Shown here in pieces: positions 11,271 to 21,205 of a stretch of DNA of 64,000 nucleotides. The notes below the pieces were generated by a model. That model did no database searches. It had not been told where the DNA came from and saw only the letters and a list, made by a program, of their open reading frames with translations. The stretch is from Paenibacillus illinoisensis NBRC 15959 (GTDB lineage: Bacteria > Bacillota > Bacilli > Paenibacillales > Paenibacillaceae). How positions within the stretch are numbered: position 1 is the first letter of the stretch; every line of letters begins with the position of its first letter. Where the stretch lies: the NCBI RefSeq assembly GCF_004000925.1, contig NZ_BIME01000003.1, positions 248,001 to 312,000 of the forward strand. Direction: 5' to 3'. The position numbers were made by a program, and so were the translations under genes.

Positions 11271-11299
11271 CAATGCAGATCCCTCTAATCTAAAACACC

Positions 11300-11355
11300 A
11301 AAAGCCTGAATAGGTGCTGATCTTCTCCAGATCAGCTTCCCATTCAGGCTTTTTT
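11300..11355. terminator. Bidirectional terminator, hxlR / oxidoreductase
   Basis: Nested arms AAAAGCCTGAAT/ATTCAGGCTTTT and GCTGATCT/AGATCAGC form a long hairpin between convergent genes, with a T run. Confidence 0.9.
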
Positions 11356-11386
11356 CTTGAACTGCTATTTAACTATTAAATAATTT

Positions 11387-12391
11387 TTAATGTGAAAGGT
11401 TCTTAATAGGCTTCAGCTGCACCGGCAGACCGGAATCGGCAGATGCCAGCGCTGCTGTTGTAATCTCCTGTGTACGGCAGGCATCCGCGTAATCAGACAG
11501 AATCCGCGTACGGTCACCCGTCCGAAGAGCATGAATGAACGCCTCGTTCTCCCGTTCATACGGGTTATGTCCTGGCGGAATCTCCTGACCTGCCATTGCG
11601 TGAGCAGCAGCACTCGGCAGCAACAGACGGTCCGGTGTCCAGTCCCATACTCCGGCTTCCGTGTAGAACTGAAGTCCGGCACCGCCTTCTCCATCCGGCA
11701 GCAGGCATGTATTGGCAATGCTCGCAATGGCACCGCTCTCCAGCTTAAGCGTAACATTCGCTACATCTGCCACGGTAACATGATCGTGCTTCTCATGCAT
11801 CACACGCTGGGCTGCTGCAGCATATACCTCAGTAACTTCTCCTGCACAGTATCGGAGCAGATCCACAATATGTGTTGTCTGCTCGATAAACTGTCCTCCG
11901 GATCCTTCCTGACGGCGCCACCAGGCAACGCCTGGCATACCACCCATCCAGCGTCCAAGTGCCATGCCGATCGTCTGATCCTTCATTGCCTCCCGAAGCA
12001 CCTGGGCGGCTTCCTGATAGCGAAAGTGATAACCTACCGAAGTAAGCAAACCTGTATCCCTTACCTGATCTAAAATGTTGCGCGGAATATCCATCCCTGT
12101 GCTTAATGGTTTCTCTACAAGGAAAGGGATGCCGCGACGAATCAGTTCCGATTCAATCGTACCATGTGACATTGGCGGAACGCAGATGTAAACTGCATCC
12201 AGCTTCTCCCCATCCAGCATGTGTTCAAGCTCGCTGTAGCCAGCTGCGTCATACACGGAAGCCATCGCCTCAGCTTTCTCCAAGGTGGTCCCGAGCACAC
12301 TTGCCACACGGACGCCTTCCATTCGTGCCAAAATATCTGCATGTACTTTGCTGAACCAGCCTGTTCCAATGATGCCGATCTGTAACGTCAT
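11387..12391 (-). CDS. Gfo/Idh/MocA family NAD(P)-dependent oxidoreductase
   Basis: The 334-residue protein starts with the Rossmann motif IGIIGTGWFSKVHADIL. AVYICVPPMSHGT and FLVEKPLS (the catalytic EKP motif, about residue 95) follow, then a C-terminal alpha/beta domain with GGQFIEQTTHIVDLLRY. These enzymes oxidise or reduce sugars and inositols. The substrate cannot be read from sequence. It starts 68 bases after glpD on the same strand, so it may be partly co-transcribed, but a palindromic 15-base site lies between them. The ATG at 12391 follows AGAGGGG. Confidence 0.9.
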   Translation of the reverse strand: MTLQIGIIGTGWFSKVHADILARMEGVRVASVLGTTLEKAEAMASVYDAAGYSELEHMLDGEKLDAVYICVPPMSHGTIESELIRRGIPFLVEKPLSTGMDIPRNILDQVRDTGLLTSVGYHFRYQEAAQVLREAMKDQTIGMALGRWMGGMPGVAWWRRQEGSGGQFIEQTTHIVDLLRYCAGEVTEVYAAAAQRVMHEKHDHVTVADVANVTLKLESGAIASIANTCLLPDGEGGAGLQFYTEAGVWDWTPDRLLLPSAAAHAMAGQEIPPGHNPYERENEAFIHALRTGDRTRILSDYADACRTQEITTAALASADSGLPVQLKPIKNLSH

Positions 12392-12410
12392 GGATGTAAT
12401 CCCCTCTCTT

Positions 12411-12425
12411 TGTTACGCGCTTACA
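12411..12425. promoter_or_regulatory. Palindromic site between glpD and the oxidoreductase (LacI/CcpA-like)
   Basis: TGTTACGCGCTTACA is a near-palindrome resembling LacI-family or cre sites, with one base of extra spacing. It lies just before the oxidoreductase ribosome site. Confidence 0.3.
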
Positions 12426-12459
12426 TGTTCCATTCGACCCCATCATACAAAATCCTGCA

Positions 12460-14118
12460 TTATATTTTGCCAGATGCCCCCAATATCAGCCGGTCCAGCT
12501 CTTGTTCATACCCTGTTCTCTGCTCATCCGTCCAGTACAGCCGATCATTCATGTACTGGATAACTGCCGACTTATACTGACGCACCTCGTCAATTCGGAA
12601 AAATAAATCGCCTGTTCGTCGCACCAGGAAGTCTGCCGGGGTTACGGCCATTTCTTCCTCAATTGCATAATTCAGCATGAGCAGCAGTTCCAGGGACATG
12701 CCATGCAGTTCGGCCTTGGCCCGTGGATCAGGCAACCGGTCATATAGGGCATCCACATTGGATCCATAGGTACGAGCCAGCCGCTCTGCAGCTTGCCGAT
12801 TGAGTCCGAGTGCTACCCCATCCTTAATCTTGCGCTCTATATAGACGGAGTATCCTGCTGAGCCACCAACGTCCCCTCCGGAAATCGGCATCTTTTTCGT
12901 TATGCATGGCCCAATCGATTTCCCTGTTTCCTGTTTGAGCTCCCGGGCTGCCAGATCAACGACCATTTCAGCCATTTTGCGATACCCGGTCAGCTTGCCC
13001 CCCGCAATGGTGATCAGTCCGGAAGGGGAGACCCATACTTCATCCTTGCGTGAGATTTCGGAAGGACTCTTGCCTTCCTCATGGATTAATGGACGTATGC
13101 CAGCCCAGCCCGATTCCACATCTTCGGCACGAATCTGGATATCTGGAAACATGCCATTTACCGCATCAATTACATAATCTCGATCTGCTTCAGAGATCAG
13201 AGGATGTGCCGGGTCATCTCGGAAAACAGTATCAGTGGTACCCACATATGTTTTGCCATCGCGTGGAACTGCGAAAACCATTCGCCCATCGGGGGTATCA
13301 AAATATACAGCTTGCCGAAGAGGAAACCTTGATCCGTCGAACACCAAATGAATGCCTTTGGTCATTTGCAGCGTCTTGCCCTGACGTGAACCATCTACCT
13401 TGCGGAGCTCATCCACCCATGGACCCGAAGCATTGATGACCTTGCTTGCCCTTAATTGAACACGCTGGCCTGTGATCTGGTCTGTGGCCTGAATACCAAT
13501 GATCTTTCCGTTTTCCTTCACAAACCCGTCTGCTTTTACATAATTCACAGCTTGGGCTCCACGCTTTACCGCTTCTTTCATTACTTCAATGGTAAGCCGT
13601 GCATCATCCGTCCGGTATTCCACATATAACCCGCCACCCAGCAGTCCCTCTCGGCGCAGCAAAGGTTCGCTGTCCGAGACAGCTCCAGCGTTCAGCATCG
13701 TACGGCGTTCGCTGCGCTTCACACCCGCGAGCCGGTCATACACCATCAAACCAATGGATGTGCTGAAGCGCCCAAATGTACCTCCCGTATAGATGGGTAG
13801 GAGCATCGGCTCCGGTGTCGTCACATGAGGTCCATTTTCATAGACAATTGCCCGTTCGCGTCCTACCTCAGCTACCATTTTCACTTCAAACTGCTTCAGA
13901 TATCGTAAACCTCCGTGGACCAGTTTGGTTGAACGGCTGGACGTGCCCGCTGCAAAATCCTGCATTTCAACCAGCGCGGTCTTCAGTCCGCGGGACACAG
14001 CATCAAGGGCAATGCCTGCCCCAGTGATCCCTCCGCCTATAACCAATATGTCAAAATGTGCATTCGCCATGGATTGAAGATACTCGCCGCGCATTGCTGC
14101 CGAGAAAGGTGAAGTCAT
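12460..14118 (-). CDS. glpD: Aerobic glycerol-3-phosphate dehydrogenase
   Basis: The 552-residue flavoprotein oxidises glycerol 3-phosphate to dihydroxyacetone phosphate and passes electrons to the quinone pool at the inner membrane face. The FAD-binding motif is DILVIGGGITGAGIALDAV (about residue 24), followed by GTSSRSTKLVHGGLRYL and, later, GKTYVGTTDT and ITIAGGKLTGYRKMAE, all typical of GlpD. Length matches Bacillus GlpD. The ATG at 14118 has GGAGGAAC upstream. A strong terminator hairpin in its leader (14181) and a promoter at 14265 indicate GlpP antitermination. glpP and glpK lie upstream on the same strand. No glpF is seen in the window. Confidence 0.97.
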   Translation of the reverse strand: MTSPFSAAMRGEYLQSMANAHFDILVIGGGITGAGIALDAVSRGLKTALVEMQDFAAGTSSRSTKLVHGGLRYLKQFEVKMVAEVGRERAIVYENGPHVTTPEPMLLPIYTGGTFGRFSTSIGLMVYDRLAGVKRSERRTMLNAGAVSDSEPLLRREGLLGGGLYVEYRTDDARLTIEVMKEAVKRGAQAVNYVKADGFVKENGKIIGIQATDQITGQRVQLRASKVINASGPWVDELRKVDGSRQGKTLQMTKGIHLVFDGSRFPLRQAVYFDTPDGRMVFAVPRDGKTYVGTTDTVFRDDPAHPLISEADRDYVIDAVNGMFPDIQIRAEDVESGWAGIRPLIHEEGKSPSEISRKDEVWVSPSGLITIAGGKLTGYRKMAEMVVDLAARELKQETGKSIGPCITKKMPISGGDVGGSAGYSVYIERKIKDGVALGLNRQAAERLARTYGSNVDALYDRLPDPRAKAELHGMSLELLLMLNYAIEEEMAVTPADFLVRRTGDLFFRIDEVRQYKSAVIQYMNDRLYWTDEQRTGYEQELDRLILGASGKI

Positions 14119-14173
14119 CGGTGTTCCTCCCATTCATTGCCTTTATTTTTGCTAATCCATCTTCAAAAAAGAA

Positions 14174-14225
14174 CAAAAAAAGACCACGTCATTCGCTGCA
14201 GCAATTGCTGAGCGGTACGTGGTCT
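14174..14225 (-). terminator. Leader terminator of glpD, likely GlpP target
   Basis: Arms AGACCACGT and ACGTGGTCT, extended inside by CGCT/AGCG and CAGC/GCTG, form a long hairpin read on the minus strand, followed by TTTTTTTG. It stands between the promoter and the glpD start, where GlpP with glycerol 3-phosphate prevents termination in Bacillus. Confidence 0.8.
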
Positions 14226-14264
14226 CTCCCGATCTCCAGACATCATTTTTTAACTTGTGCCTTA

Positions 14265-14293
14265 ATCCTATCACACATTTTGAGCGGCGTGAA
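14265..14293 (-). promoter_or_regulatory. Candidate sigma-A promoter of glpD
   Basis: On the minus strand, TTCACG (-35) and TAGGAT (-10) are 17 bases apart, giving a start near 14258 and a leader of about 140 bases that includes the terminator. The stretch 14294-14520 shows no gene or other clear signal. Confidence 0.5.
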
Positions 14294-14520
14294 GGCCTGA
14301 AATGACACATTATTCAAAAAAATTTCAAAAAGTTGTTCTGCCCAAGGACGTAATTTCAAACTGATCCACTAACCTCTTTATTTTCCTAATCATGGATATA
14401 TGGATTTCGTTCCCCAGGAAAATATCTCCTGTAAGTTATGCATCATTTTCCACCAGTAATTATCATCTATTGAATTTGTTTAATGAAAAAGTACAAATAG
14501 CTATATCTTCATATTCTTCC

Positions 14521-16047
<1,527 letters not shown>

Positions 16048-16091
16048 TCACAGGTGCCTGATTGACAGATGCAATAATGATTAAATTAATG

Positions 16092-16673
16092 CTATTGTTT
16101 CGGTTCTGTAAGCGATTCCCCAAAATGTCGGATCAGGTCAAAATTGGACGTTGTCACTGCTGTTGCACCGGCATGCAGCGCGAGCTCAACCTCTTGGGCA
16201 GACCGGATCAGTCCTCCGGCAATAATGGGAATCCCCGTCCGTTCCGCTACCTCGGTAATAATATGCGGAATAACGCCAGGAAGCACTTCAATATAATCCG
16301 GCTGTGTCTTCGTCAGCAGTTGATAACTTTTCTCCAACGCATTTGTATCCAGCAAAAACACCCGCTGAATCGCGGTGATCCCCTTTTGTTTCGCCTTTTG
16401 AATCACTGTTGCCCGTGTAGAGATCAATCCCGCAGGACGTATATGCTGACACAAATATTCTGCCGCGTACTCATCGTTCTTCAGCCCTTGGACTAGATCA
16501 GCATGCAGCAGGATTTTTTTGCTTCGCCGCCTTGCCTCATCCAGCAAGCTCTCCAGCTGGGCAATGTGGGTATCCAGCAAAACCCCATAGGTGTAAGGGC
16601 CATCAATAATCGCTTCGAACTGCTTCATGCTCTTGGCAGCGGGTAACATGCTCTGTCCCTCAAATGGCACCAT
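16092..16673 (-). CDS. glpP: Glycerol operon antiterminator GlpP
   Basis: The 193-residue protein matches GlpP in length and motifs: LPAAKSMKQFEAII, GVLLDTHIAQLE, ILLHADLVQGL, RPAGLISTRATVIQKAKQKG, YIEVLPGVIPHII and IPIIAGGLIRSAQEV. It is a TIM-barrel RNA-binding protein that, with glycerol 3-phosphate, stops early termination in glp leaders. The ATG at 16673 follows AGGAGG. The window also shows leader hairpins before glpD (14181) and before glpP itself (16794), the expected targets. Confidence 0.95.
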   Translation of the reverse strand: MVPFEGQSMLPAAKSMKQFEAIIDGPYTYGVLLDTHIAQLESLLDEARRRSKKILLHADLVQGLKNDEYAAEYLCQHIRPAGLISTRATVIQKAKQKGITAIQRVFLLDTNALEKSYQLLTKTQPDYIEVLPGVIPHIITEVAERTGIPIIAGGLIRSAQEVELALHAGATAVTTSNFDLIRHFGESLTEPKQ

Positions 16674-16793
16674 CGTTCCTCCTGCATCATTCAGATTGCC
16701 TATATTGTATAATCCGTATAGTAGATCGGCAAGCAGGGCCCGGCACGAGGAAGCATCCCCATAGTGTTCATCGTTCTGTCGTAAACACCAAAA

Positions 16794-16835
16794 GGCCGTT
16801 GTCATACACCCCTAAGGAAGTGAACAACAACAGCC
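16794..16835 (-). promoter_or_regulatory. Leader hairpin upstream of glpP (putative GlpP-controlled terminator)
   Basis: On the minus strand, nine paired bases (GGCTGTTGT with ACAACGGCC) and a 24-base loop are followed by TTTTGG. TACAAT at 16849-16854 is a candidate -10. The U tract is short, so the terminator may be weak. Confidence 0.5.
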
Positions 16836-16906
16836 AAACTTTTTGTCGATTGTACAGCAAGATACCTTCACTGGAATCAACGCTGATTTAACACATAAAG
16901 TGAGAT

Positions 16907-17677
16907 TTAAGCCTGTGCATGCGGAAGCAGCACATCGGCCCCGGCCCAACCATCGTTCTCACCCAGGTGACCCGAACGACTTACTTTCGTTTGCAGGTAT
17001 TTCTCATTGAACGCCGAACGATCGCCCCACAGTGGAACACGTCCGCCCACATTCAGTCCCGCTTCCTGCAATGCAGCCAGTTTCCGCGGATTGTTGGTGA
17101 TCAACGTAACCGGTGCAGAACGCAGTGCACGCAATACAGCAATGGCATCGTCATAGTTACGAGCATCGTCCGTAAAGCCAAGCTGCAGGTTCGCATCTAC
17201 GGTATCCAGACCTTCCTCTTGCAGAATGTACGCCATTGCTTTGCTGAACAGCCCAATCCCGCGACCTTCATGGTTCGCCAGGTAGAACAAGGCTCCCGCT
17301 CCATGGGCTGCGATCATTTTCATGGATTGCTCCAGCTGGAAGCCACAATCACAGCGCTTGCTGCCAAAAATATCACCTGTATGACAGATGCTGTGCATCC
17401 GGATCAGTGCTTCCTGCGCTTCGGCAAAATCGCCGTACACGAGCACACTCGACTGCTGACGTTCTGCCAGTTCCGCATTAGCCAGCGATTCAATCAGCTC
17501 GCCGCTCTCCATGACCTTATCCGATTTCAGCCAGCTGTACCACTGAAATGTACGCGTCTCTCCATCCAGATTGACCGGGAGCTTAATCGGTCCAACCAGA
17601 TATATAAATTCTTTTCCACTCGGAAAAGTCTGGATTTTGGGGGCAAGTAGTTGAATAATATGTGAATTGATCATCAT
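16907..17677 (-). CDS. ribA: Stand-alone GTP cyclohydrolase II (RibA-type)
   Basis: The 256-residue protein has the GCH II core: RMHSICHTGDIFGSKRCDCG with the three zinc cysteines, EGRGIGL with the catalytic Arg, DTVDANLQLGF and TLITNNPRK. This enzyme opens the GTP imidazole ring, the first step of riboflavin or pyrrolopyrimidine synthesis. There is no fused DHBP synthase and no rib operon nearby, so it is probably a second, accessory copy. The usual RQEGR block reads NHEGR here. About 80 residues precede the core, more than in E. coli RibA. The ATG at 17677 follows AGGAGG. Repeated AGTTACTTTA motifs lie upstream. Confidence 0.9.
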   Translation of the reverse strand: MMINSHIIQLLAPKIQTFPSGKEFIYLVGPIKLPVNLDGETRTFQWYSWLKSDKVMESGELIESLANAELAERQQSSVLVYGDFAEAQEALIRMHSICHTGDIFGSKRCDCGFQLEQSMKMIAAHGAGALFYLANHEGRGIGLFSKAMAYILQEEGLDTVDANLQLGFTDDARNYDDAIAVLRALRSAPVTLITNNPRKLAALQEAGLNVGGRVPLWGDRSAFNEKYLQTKVSRSGHLGENDGWAGADVLLPHAQA

Positions 17678-17786
17678 GTTTCGTTCCTCCTGTTAAGCCA
17701 TTTGATATACAGATTGATTCGTATCCAGACCGAAAAAAGATCACTGGACGTTTATAGTACGTATCTATATTATTGTCATCATCATT

Positions 17787-17857
17787 AGTTACTTTATGTA
17801 AGCAAGTTTAAAATAAAAATTATATTGTGTCAAGTAACTTTTGTTTTTAAAGTAACT
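17787..17857. promoter_or_regulatory. Repeated AGTTACTTTA / TAAAGTAACT motifs upstream of ribA
   Basis: A perfect 10-base inverted repeat (17787-17796 and 17848-17857) has a third AAGTAACTT copy at 17832-17840. They lie in the AT-rich divergent region between ribA and the sugar ABC operon and look like operators of one regulator. Which one is unknown. Confidence 0.5.
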
Positions 17858-17880
17858 AATAAAATCAGGATACGAAACCG

Positions 17881-17937
17881 ACACAAATTTGTGTTTCATT
17901 TTCGGAATATTGGGTATGAGTTTATAAACTGCTCATA
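17881..17937. promoter_or_regulatory. Palindromes upstream of the sugar ABC operon
   Basis: ACACAAATTTGTGT (17881-17894) is a perfect 14-base palindrome. A second inverted repeat, TATGAG/CTCATA, spans 17915-17937. Both lie within 120 bases of the binding-protein start and are candidate operators. The remainder of 17678-17998 holds no gene. Confidence 0.4.
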
Positions 17938-17998
17938 GAATGATGTTGTAGTCCAAAGTACTTCATGCCTCGAACTTAACGATGAGGGGGTTGTGCAC

Positions 17999-19273
17999 AT
18001 GATCCGCCGGAAAAGAACCTGCTGGACAGCCATCATGATGGTCTGCGTCCTGCTTATAAGCGGATGCTCCATCTGGCCAGGACAAGACGATTCTGCGAAC
18101 AACAAAAAGGTAGCGCTTACACTATGGTACTGGAACCGTTCCATTGATGATAAGCTGATTGCCAAGGCCAGGGAACAGTTCCCCAATATTGAACTGACTG
18201 CCCAGAAGATCGGCGGTGACTTCAAGGCGAAGCTCAAGACAACGCTGGCCGCCAAATCAGGCGAGCCCGATATTGTGGCCCTAAACGACTGGATCATGGA
18301 GCTCTTCCCCAGTGAAGACCGTTTTTATAACCTGTATGATCTCGGCGCTGGGGACGTCGAAGACCAGTATCTTGAATGGAAATGGAAGCAGGGCGTCACG
18401 CCCAGCGGACAGATGATCGGTTTCCCGATGGATACGGGACCGACAGCTCTCTTTTACCGGGCAGACCTATTCAAGGAGGCTGGACTGCCCTCTGAACCCG
18501 AGGATGTAAGCCGTCAGCTGAATAGCTGGGAAGCATACGCCGCAGCAGGCGAACAGATCAAGGAGAAACTTGGGGGAAAGGTATTTCTGACCGATAACAT
18601 TGGAAGCGTTTACAACCAAGTGTTGTCCCAAGGAGCTGAGCGCTACTTCCGCCCGGATGGTTCATTTATCGGCATGGATTCTCCTCTGGTACGCACAAGC
18701 TGGGATACCGCCATTGATTTTAAGCAAAAGGGATTGCTGGCGAATGCAGACGGCTGGACTCCAGGCTGGAATGCAGCGATGAATAATGGGGAAATTGCAT
18801 CCTTCGTGGGTGCGGTCTGGATGAAGCAGGTGCTGCAGGAAGCCGCTCCAGATACATCGGGTAAGTGGCGGGTGGCTCGTGCTCCTGGCGGAGATGGCAA
18901 TAACGGCGGTTCGTTCCTGTCCATTCTGAAGTCCAGTGAGCACCCTCAGGAAGCCTTCGAGCTGGTGCGCTGGCTGCAGAGTCCGGAAAATCAGCTGGAG
19001 CAATATCAGACGTTGAACCTCTTCCCTTCTGCTCCGGGTGTGTTCGACTCTCCCGCAATGAAAGAAGAGGAGCCCTTCTTCGGCGGACAGGCGACGGGGC
19101 CTGTATTTGCCGAATCGGCACAGCATGTTCCAGACGCTTTTTTTGGTGAACGTTACCCATCGGTACACAACATTATTACCCGGCGCCTGAATGATGTCGC
19201 GAAGCAAAATGCCGATCCCCAGCAGGTCTGGACCGATACCGTACACCGCGTTGAGCGGGAACTCCAGCGTTAA
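17999..19273 (+). CDS. Sugar ABC transporter substrate-binding lipoprotein
   Basis: The 424-residue protein has a lipoprotein signal (basic start, hydrophobic stretch, lipobox LLISGC with Cys about residue 23). The mature part follows the family 1 solute-binding fold: LTLWYWNRSID, FYRADLFKEAGL, NGGEIASFVG-like NNGEIASFVG and a WLQSPENQ helix. It would sit on the outer membrane face and deliver a carbohydrate to the two permeases downstream. The ATG at 17999 has AGGGGG at 8 bases; the GTG at 17993 is too close to it. A gluconate kinase at the operon end suggests a sugar acid or oligomer. That is inference. Confidence 0.92.
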   Translation: MIRRKRTCWTAIMMVCVLLISGCSIWPGQDDSANNKKVALTLWYWNRSIDDKLIAKAREQFPNIELTAQKIGGDFKAKLKTTLAAKSGEPDIVALNDWIMELFPSEDRFYNLYDLGAGDVEDQYLEWKWKQGVTPSGQMIGFPMDTGPTALFYRADLFKEAGLPSEPEDVSRQLNSWEAYAAAGEQIKEKLGGKVFLTDNIGSVYNQVLSQGAERYFRPDGSFIGMDSPLVRTSWDTAIDFKQKGLLANADGWTPGWNAAMNNGEIASFVGAVWMKQVLQEAAPDTSGKWRVARAPGGDGNNGGSFLSILKSSEHPQEAFELVRWLQSPENQLEQYQTLNLFPSAPGVFDSPAMKEEEPFFGGQATGPVFAESAQHVPDAFFGERYPSVHNIITRRLNDVAKQNADPQQVWTDTVHRVERELQR

Positions 19274-19318
19274 CCTGAAGAACGTGTGTGTTCGATATCT
19301 GCATAAGGAGGAATTCAT

Positions 19319-20269
19319 ATGGCTGTAACCGAACCCCATCTCACTCCCGAACCCGGAGCCGTGCGTCCGGACCTGGATCGGAAGAAATCTCTCCTGTCCC
19401 AAATTTGGGAACATCGTGCCCTATATGCTGCGATCTCACCATTTTATATTCTCTTTGCCGTGTTCGGCCTGTTTCCCATCGGCTTTTCATTGTACCTGGC
19501 CTTCCATAAGTGGGATGGCATTGGCGTAATGACCTACAATGGGTTGAACAATTTTAAATACATGCTGACGGATGCCGAGTTCTGGCAGGCTGTAGGCAAT
19601 ACATTCATGATCTGGATATACTCGACCATTCCCATGTTGTTCTTCGCCCTGATTGTTGCCTTTCTGCTGCATGCGCCGTTCGTGAAGTTCCGTACACTGT
19701 TTCGAGTCGGTTACTTCCTGCCAAACGTCACATCCATCGTGGCCGTGGCGATCATCTTTGGTGCACTGTTTGCCAACAACTATGGCTTTCTCAACTATCT
19801 CCTGCAGTCGGTCGGGCTTCCGGTCGTGGAATGGCTTAATGCGCCTTGGGGTATTAAAGTGGCGATCTCCTCCATGGTCGTCTGGCGCTGGACAGGGTAC
19901 AATGCGGTCATTTATCTGGCCGGACTTCAGAGTATACCGCAGACCTTGTATGAAGCAGCCAAAATTGACGGTGCATCCGGGATACAATCCTTTTTCCGGA
20001 TTACGATTCCGATGCTGCGCCCTGTAATTCTGTTCACGGTGATTACATCCACGATTGGCGGCATGCAGCTGTTCACCGAACCTCAGATCCTCGTGGGCAA
20101 CGACGGCGGTGCAGGCGCAGCCGGGATGACCATTGTTCTGTACCTTTACCGTGAATCGTTCATCAACAATTACTTCGGATATGGTGCAGCGGTGGGTTGG
20201 GGCATGTTCCTCATTATCGCCCTGTTCTCCATCGTGAACTGGAAGCTTGTTCAAGGCAAGTCATCCTGA
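19319..20269 (+). CDS. Sugar ABC transporter permease (MalF/UgpA type)
   Basis: The 316-residue protein has six predicted membrane spans after a hydrophilic N-terminus. The EAA loop reads YEAAKIDGASGIQSFFRITIPML, the ATPase-docking motif of type I importers. AGGAGG precedes the ATG at 19319. It is the second gene of the operon, 45 bases after the binding protein. No ATPase gene is present, so the pair probably uses a shared MsmX-like ATPase encoded elsewhere. Confidence 0.94.
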   Translation: MAVTEPHLTPEPGAVRPDLDRKKSLLSQIWEHRALYAAISPFYILFAVFGLFPIGFSLYLAFHKWDGIGVMTYNGLNNFKYMLTDAEFWQAVGNTFMIWIYSTIPMLFFALIVAFLLHAPFVKFRTLFRVGYFLPNVTSIVAVAIIFGALFANNYGFLNYLLQSVGLPVVEWLNAPWGIKVAISSMVVWRWTGYNAVIYLAGLQSIPQTLYEAAKIDGASGIQSFFRITIPMLRPVILFTVITSTIGGMQLFTEPQILVGNDGGAGAAGMTIVLYLYRESFINNYFGYGAAVGWGMFLIIALFSIVNWKLVQGKSS

Positions 20270-20290
20270 TGTGACAAGGGGGGAGCGCTC

Positions 20291-21118
20291 ATGACGTCCA
20301 AATACCTCAAATCGCTCGTATTGTATACCGGTCTTATCGGGGGCATGCTCATTTCCATGTTCCCGTTCTATTGGCTGATTGTAATGTCCACCCGGACAAC
20401 GTCCGACATCTACGCATTTCCGCCCCAGCTCTGGTTCGGGGGAGAACTGTGGAATAATATCAGCCGGGTGCTGCAGCAGATCGACTTCTGGGGTGCATTT
20501 GTCAATACACTGTTTGTATCCGGCATGGTGACCGTGCTCGTGCTGTTCTTCGACTCATTAGCGGGTTTTGCGTTTGCGAAGTTTGAGTTTCCGGGCAAAA
20601 AGTGGCTCTTTGTCCTGCTGCTGGCCACCATGATGGTGCCTTCCCAGCTGTCGCTCGTTCCTTCCTTCGTCCTCATGGCGACGTTCGGTTGGGTCGGTTC
20701 CTTCAAGGCCCTGATTATCCCGGGCATGGTGAATGCCTTCGGCATCTTCTGGATTCGGCAGTATGCCACGGAGTCCATCCCGAATGACCTGCTCGATGCG
20801 GGCCGGATCGACGGCTGTAATTTCTTCCGTCTCTATTGGAATGTGGCGCTGCCCATCCTGCGACCTGCGTTTGCGTTTCTCGGCGCATTTACCTTTATCG
20901 GAGTATGGAACGACTACCTGTGGCCGCTCATTGTCCTGACCGATGAACGGAAATATACCCTGCAGATTGCCCTCTCCCAGTTAAATGGACTGTACAATAC
21001 GGATTACGCGATGGTTATCGCCGGTACTCTGCTGGCTGTTATTCCGCTCATTATCATGTTCCTGTTCATCAGCCGTCAGTTCATTTCGGACATTGCCGCC
21101 GGAGCCGTGAAGGATTAA
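20291..21118 (+). CDS. Sugar ABC transporter permease (MalG/UgpE type)
   Basis: The 275-residue protein has six predicted spans and the EAA-type loop LLDAGRIDGCNFFRLYWNVALPILRP. NDYLWPLIVL near the end is typical of MalG-like permeases. GGGGGGAG precedes the ATG at 20291, 21 bases after the first permease. It forms the membrane channel with the preceding permease. Confidence 0.94.
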   Translation: MTSKYLKSLVLYTGLIGGMLISMFPFYWLIVMSTRTTSDIYAFPPQLWFGGELWNNISRVLQQIDFWGAFVNTLFVSGMVTVLVLFFDSLAGFAFAKFEFPGKKWLFVLLLATMMVPSQLSLVPSFVLMATFGWVGSFKALIIPGMVNAFGIFWIRQYATESIPNDLLDAGRIDGCNFFRLYWNVALPILRPAFAFLGAFTFIGVWNDYLWPLIVLTDERKYTLQIALSQLNGLYNTDYAMVIAGTLLAVIPLIIMFLFISRQFISDIAAGAVKD

Positions 21119-21205
21119 TATTCCTGCATTTTGATCCATCCCTCAAGTCTGATATTCTTATCTATAGATTAATACCAGATGCTCCAGAGAAAGAGGGATG
21201 ACAAA

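Noticed and set aside
17678-17998. FMN riboswitch upstream of the GTP cyclohydrolase II gene
   Set aside because: None of the conserved FMN-aptamer segments are present; the region is AT-rich with protein-type palindromes.
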